A DNA stretch of 64,000 nt from Candidatus Hydrogenedens sp. (lineage in GTDB: Bacteria; Hydrogenedentota; Hydrogenedentia; Hydrogenedentales; JAEUWI01). The stretch's first letter is position 1, and each line of letters starts with the position of its first letter. The notes beneath the pieces are model-generated. The model saw only the letters and a list, made by a program, of their open reading frames with translations, was not told the DNA's origin and searched no databases. Positions 62,116 to 64,000 of this stretch are shown here, piece after piece. A program made the translations under genes and the position numbers. Where the stretch lies: contig WGMK01000018.1 in assembly GCA_016125095.1 (NCBI GenBank), positions 62,001-126,000 of the forward strand. The letters run 5' to 3'.

Positions 62116-63246
62116 ATGCAGACCATCCGCTTCGGCATTATCGGCTGCGGCCTCATGGGCCGCGAATTCGCGAGCGCGGCAGCCCGCTGGTGCCACCTGC
62201 TCGACATGCCCGCGCGCCCGGTCATCGCGGCCATCTGCGACGCGAACGACGCGCTCTTTCCGTGGTACGAGCAGAGCCTGCCCGAGCTTGCATTCAAGAC
62301 CACGGACTATAAAGAACTGCTCGCGCGCGAGGATGTGGACGCCGTCTATATCGCCGTGCCGCATGTGCTGCACACCGAGCTGTATACCGCCGCGCTCGAG
62401 GCGGGCAAGCACCTCTTCGGCGAGAAGCCCTTCGGCATCGACCGCGCCGCGAACGAAGCCATCAGCGCGGCCATCGCCAAGCACCCGGAACTGATCGTGC
62501 GCTGCTCGTCGGAATTTCCCTATTTCCCCGGCGTGCAGCGGTTCATCGCCGCCGTCCGGTCGGGATCGCTGGGGCGCATTCTCGAAGTCGATGCGGGTTT
62601 CCTCCACAGCTCCGACATCAACCCGGACAAGCCCATCAACTGGAAGCGCAAGGCCTCGATCAACGGCGAATACGGCTGCATGGGCGACCTCGGCATGCAC
62701 GTGCTGCACGTGCCGCTGCGCCTGGGCTGGAAACCCGCGCGCGTGTTCGCCCAGTTGTCCAACGTCGTCACCGAGCGCCCCGACGGCAAGGGCGGCATGG
62801 TGCCCTGCGATACGTGGGACAACGCGGCGCTGCATTGCGACGTGGAGCAGGACGGCTACACCTTCCCCATGACCTGCAAGATGCAGCGCATCGCCCCGGG
62901 CGAGACCGACACCTGGTACATCAACGTGCTCGGCACGCGCGGCTCGGCGCGCTTCAATACCAAGCGCCCGAAGACCTTCGAATGGATGACCTACGAGCCC
63001 GGCGGCCCACAGGCCTGGCTGTCGGAAGACCTCGGCTACACGCCGCCCGCCGCCAGCATCACCGGCGGCATCTTCGAATTCGGCTTCACCGACGCCATCC
63101 TGCAGATGTGGGCGGCCTACGTGGCCGAACTCGCGGGCGCTGCGCCGGCCTTTCCCTGCGCCACGCCCGAAGAAGCCGCCGCCTCGCACGCCCTGTTCAC
63201 CGCGGCCCTCGAGTCGCATGCCAAGCATGCGGTCGTGACGGTTTAG
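62116..63246 (+). CDS. Gfo/Idh/MocA family oxidoreductase
   Basis: A 376-residue NAD(P)-dependent enzyme. The Rossmann motif is GIIGCGLMGREFASA near the start, and the conserved EKP is in LFGEKPFGIDRAAN near residue 100. The C-terminal sheet domain carries ASINGEYGCMGDLGMHVLH, with the GD and His typical of the catalytic part. It probably oxidises or reduces a sugar or inositol-like substrate that is cleaved by the aldolase encoded just before. Three bases separate the genes. Confidence 0.9.
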   Translation: MQTIRFGIIGCGLMGREFASAAARWCHLLDMPARPVIAAICDANDALFPWYEQSLPELAFKTTDYKELLAREDVDAVYIAVPHVLHTELYTAALEAGKHLFGEKPFGIDRAANEAISAAIAKHPELIVRCSSEFPYFPGVQRFIAAVRSGSLGRILEVDAGFLHSSDINPDKPINWKRKASINGEYGCMGDLGMHVLHVPLRLGWKPARVFAQLSNVVTERPDGKGGMVPCDTWDNAALHCDVEQDGYTFPMTCKMQRIAPGETDTWYINVLGTRGSARFNTKRPKTFEWMTYEPGGPQAWLSEDLGYTPPAASITGGIFEFGFTDAILQMWAAYVAELAGAAPAFPCATPEEAAASHALFTAALESHAKHAVVTV

Positions 63247-63255
63247 GAGGCTGAC

Positions 63256-63879
63256 ATGCGCCGCGTTGCCGCAGCTCTGTTGATTTCCGGCCTGCTCGCA
63301 GGCTGCTACAACCCCGGGCCGATCGAGGGCGTCTACCAGCTGAAACTGCAGGACGACAACGGCGCAGCAATCTACGACGCCCGCATGGAGTTGTGGGATC
63401 TCTCCGACGACGCGGCACAGCTCGTGGCCGATCAGCTTGCGGAAGACGGCACCCCGCGCGAAGTCGCCGATACCCTGCTGTCGCGATTCCGCGGCATCGC
63501 CCTGGTGCGGCCCGCCACCTTGTCGCCCGAGCGGCTTGTGTCGCCGCTCCTCGTGCTCGACGGTCCCTTCGTGTTCAGCCGCGCGCAGTTCCGCATGATC
63601 GGCAACGACGTCACCAAGGCACCCGACGAGGCCGACGTGCTCTCGCTGCTGATGTCGCAGACCAACGACGGCTTCGAGACCGTTGAACCGGGATTCCTGC
63701 GGGGGCTGCTGGCCGGGCTATTGCCCGACGAAGTTACCGATTTCGCGCTGAACGAACTGCGCGTCGGCACCGACAGCCAGATGCGCATCGACGGCAAGTA
63801 CCGGAGAGTCCACGGAGAGGCCACCCGCACCAACGGCATCCTGCCGCCCTTCGAAGAGACCTTCGTCAACTTGTTCTAG
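63256..63879 (+). CDS. Hypothetical lipoprotein
   Basis: A 207-residue exported protein with a clear lipobox (GLLAGC, Cys 17). The mature part has no recognised domain; it is acidic and probably alpha/beta. It starts nine bases after the Gfo/Idh/MocA gene on the same strand, so it is likely part of the operon. Role unknown. Confidence 0.65.
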   Translation: MRRVAAALLISGLLAGCYNPGPIEGVYQLKLQDDNGAAIYDARMELWDLSDDAAQLVADQLAEDGTPREVADTLLSRFRGIALVRPATLSPERLVSPLLVLDGPFVFSRAQFRMIGNDVTKAPDEADVLSLLMSQTNDGFETVEPGFLRGLLAGLLPDEVTDFALNELRVGTDSQMRIDGKYRRVHGEATRTNGILPPFEETFVNLF

Positions 63880-63885
63880 GCGCGC

Positions 63886-64000
63886 TCACTCGCACCGTTC
63901 CAGTTCCGCGAGCGCCGCCTCCCAGCTGCGGTCGCGGTCGCGTTCCTCGCGCAGCTTGCGCAGGGCGCGCTCCACCCCGCGGAAGGCCGACGACTTGTTG
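63886..64000 (-). CDS. C-terminal end of an unidentified protein, cut by window
   Basis: The minus strand reads an open frame from the window edge to TGA at 63886-63888. The visible 37 residues are highly charged and helical (FRGVERALRKLREERDRDRS, ending LAELERCE). The 5' part lies outside, so the family cannot be named. Confidence 0.45.
   Translation of the reverse strand, partial: NKSSAFRGVERALRKLREERDRDRSWEAALAELERCE

Noticed and set aside
1..64000. tRNA genes, rRNA genes, CRISPR arrays, origin of replication
   Set aside because: No cloverleaf with a TTCGANTC-type arm, no regularly spaced repeats and no DnaA-box cluster were seen on reading both strands; short or odd cases could be missed without a program.

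Overview
The window is one contiguous piece of a GC-rich Gram-negative bacterial genome with dense, mostly protein-coding content. Several family markers point to the PVC/Hydrogenedentota neighbourhood: a PVC-type heme-binding HEAT protein, a DUF1549/DUF1553 plus DUF1501 pair, an H-X9-DG type prepilin-like protein, a DUF4838 protein and many secreted glycan-active enzymes. The organism has an outer membrane, shown by a TamA/TamB pair, several lipoproteins and an outer-membrane beta-barrel. This placement is an inference from gene content; no rRNA, tRNA or universal marker gene lies in the window.

Layout. 1-8.6 kb (minus strand): a truncated sugar hydrolase, the PVC-type cytochrome, and an overlapping pair of acyl-CoA enzymes (CoA-transferase-GNAT fusion and ADP-forming acyl-CoA synthetase). 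8.7-20.1 kb: a multiheme cytochrome region with a NapC/NirT-like inner-membrane cytochrome, an OmcA/MtrC-type decaheme lipoprotein, a divergent operon encoding an MtrA/DmsE-like cytochrome, an outer-membrane barrel and a 14-heme lipoprotein, then a tetraheme cytochrome and the System II cytochrome c maturation pair ResB/CcsA. Together these could carry electrons from the quinone pool to the cell exterior. 20.1-27.8 kb: NhaA antiporter, a divergent pair of secreted glycan proteins and a seven-heme cytochrome with PEGA-like repeats.

27.9-36.6 kb is the most disturbed part. A DUF1553/DUF1549 gene and its usual DUF1501 partner are separated by an AT-rich gene for an unknown membrane/coiled-coil protein. 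The 3' end of the DUF1501 gene carries a second AT-rich island of about 2 kb (a DUF488 gene and a partner gene broken by an in-frame amber codon) bounded by a 13-bp direct repeat. Removing the island restores the DUF1501 reading frame with its own stop and a hairpin just beyond it.

36.7-51.7 kb: a hydrolase, an Ig/FN3 secreted protein, a glycoside hydrolase next to a sodium:solute symporter and a PHP-type metallohydrolase, an OmpR-type two-component system, a half-size EamA protein, a GT39 glycosyltransferase, a small Cys-rich protein and a prepilin-like protein. 51.8-64 kb: TamB and TamA, a YihY/BrkB membrane protein, an AT-rich lipoprotein gene, and an aldolase / Gfo-Idh-MocA oxidoreductase / lipoprotein operon. 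The window ends inside a minus-strand gene.
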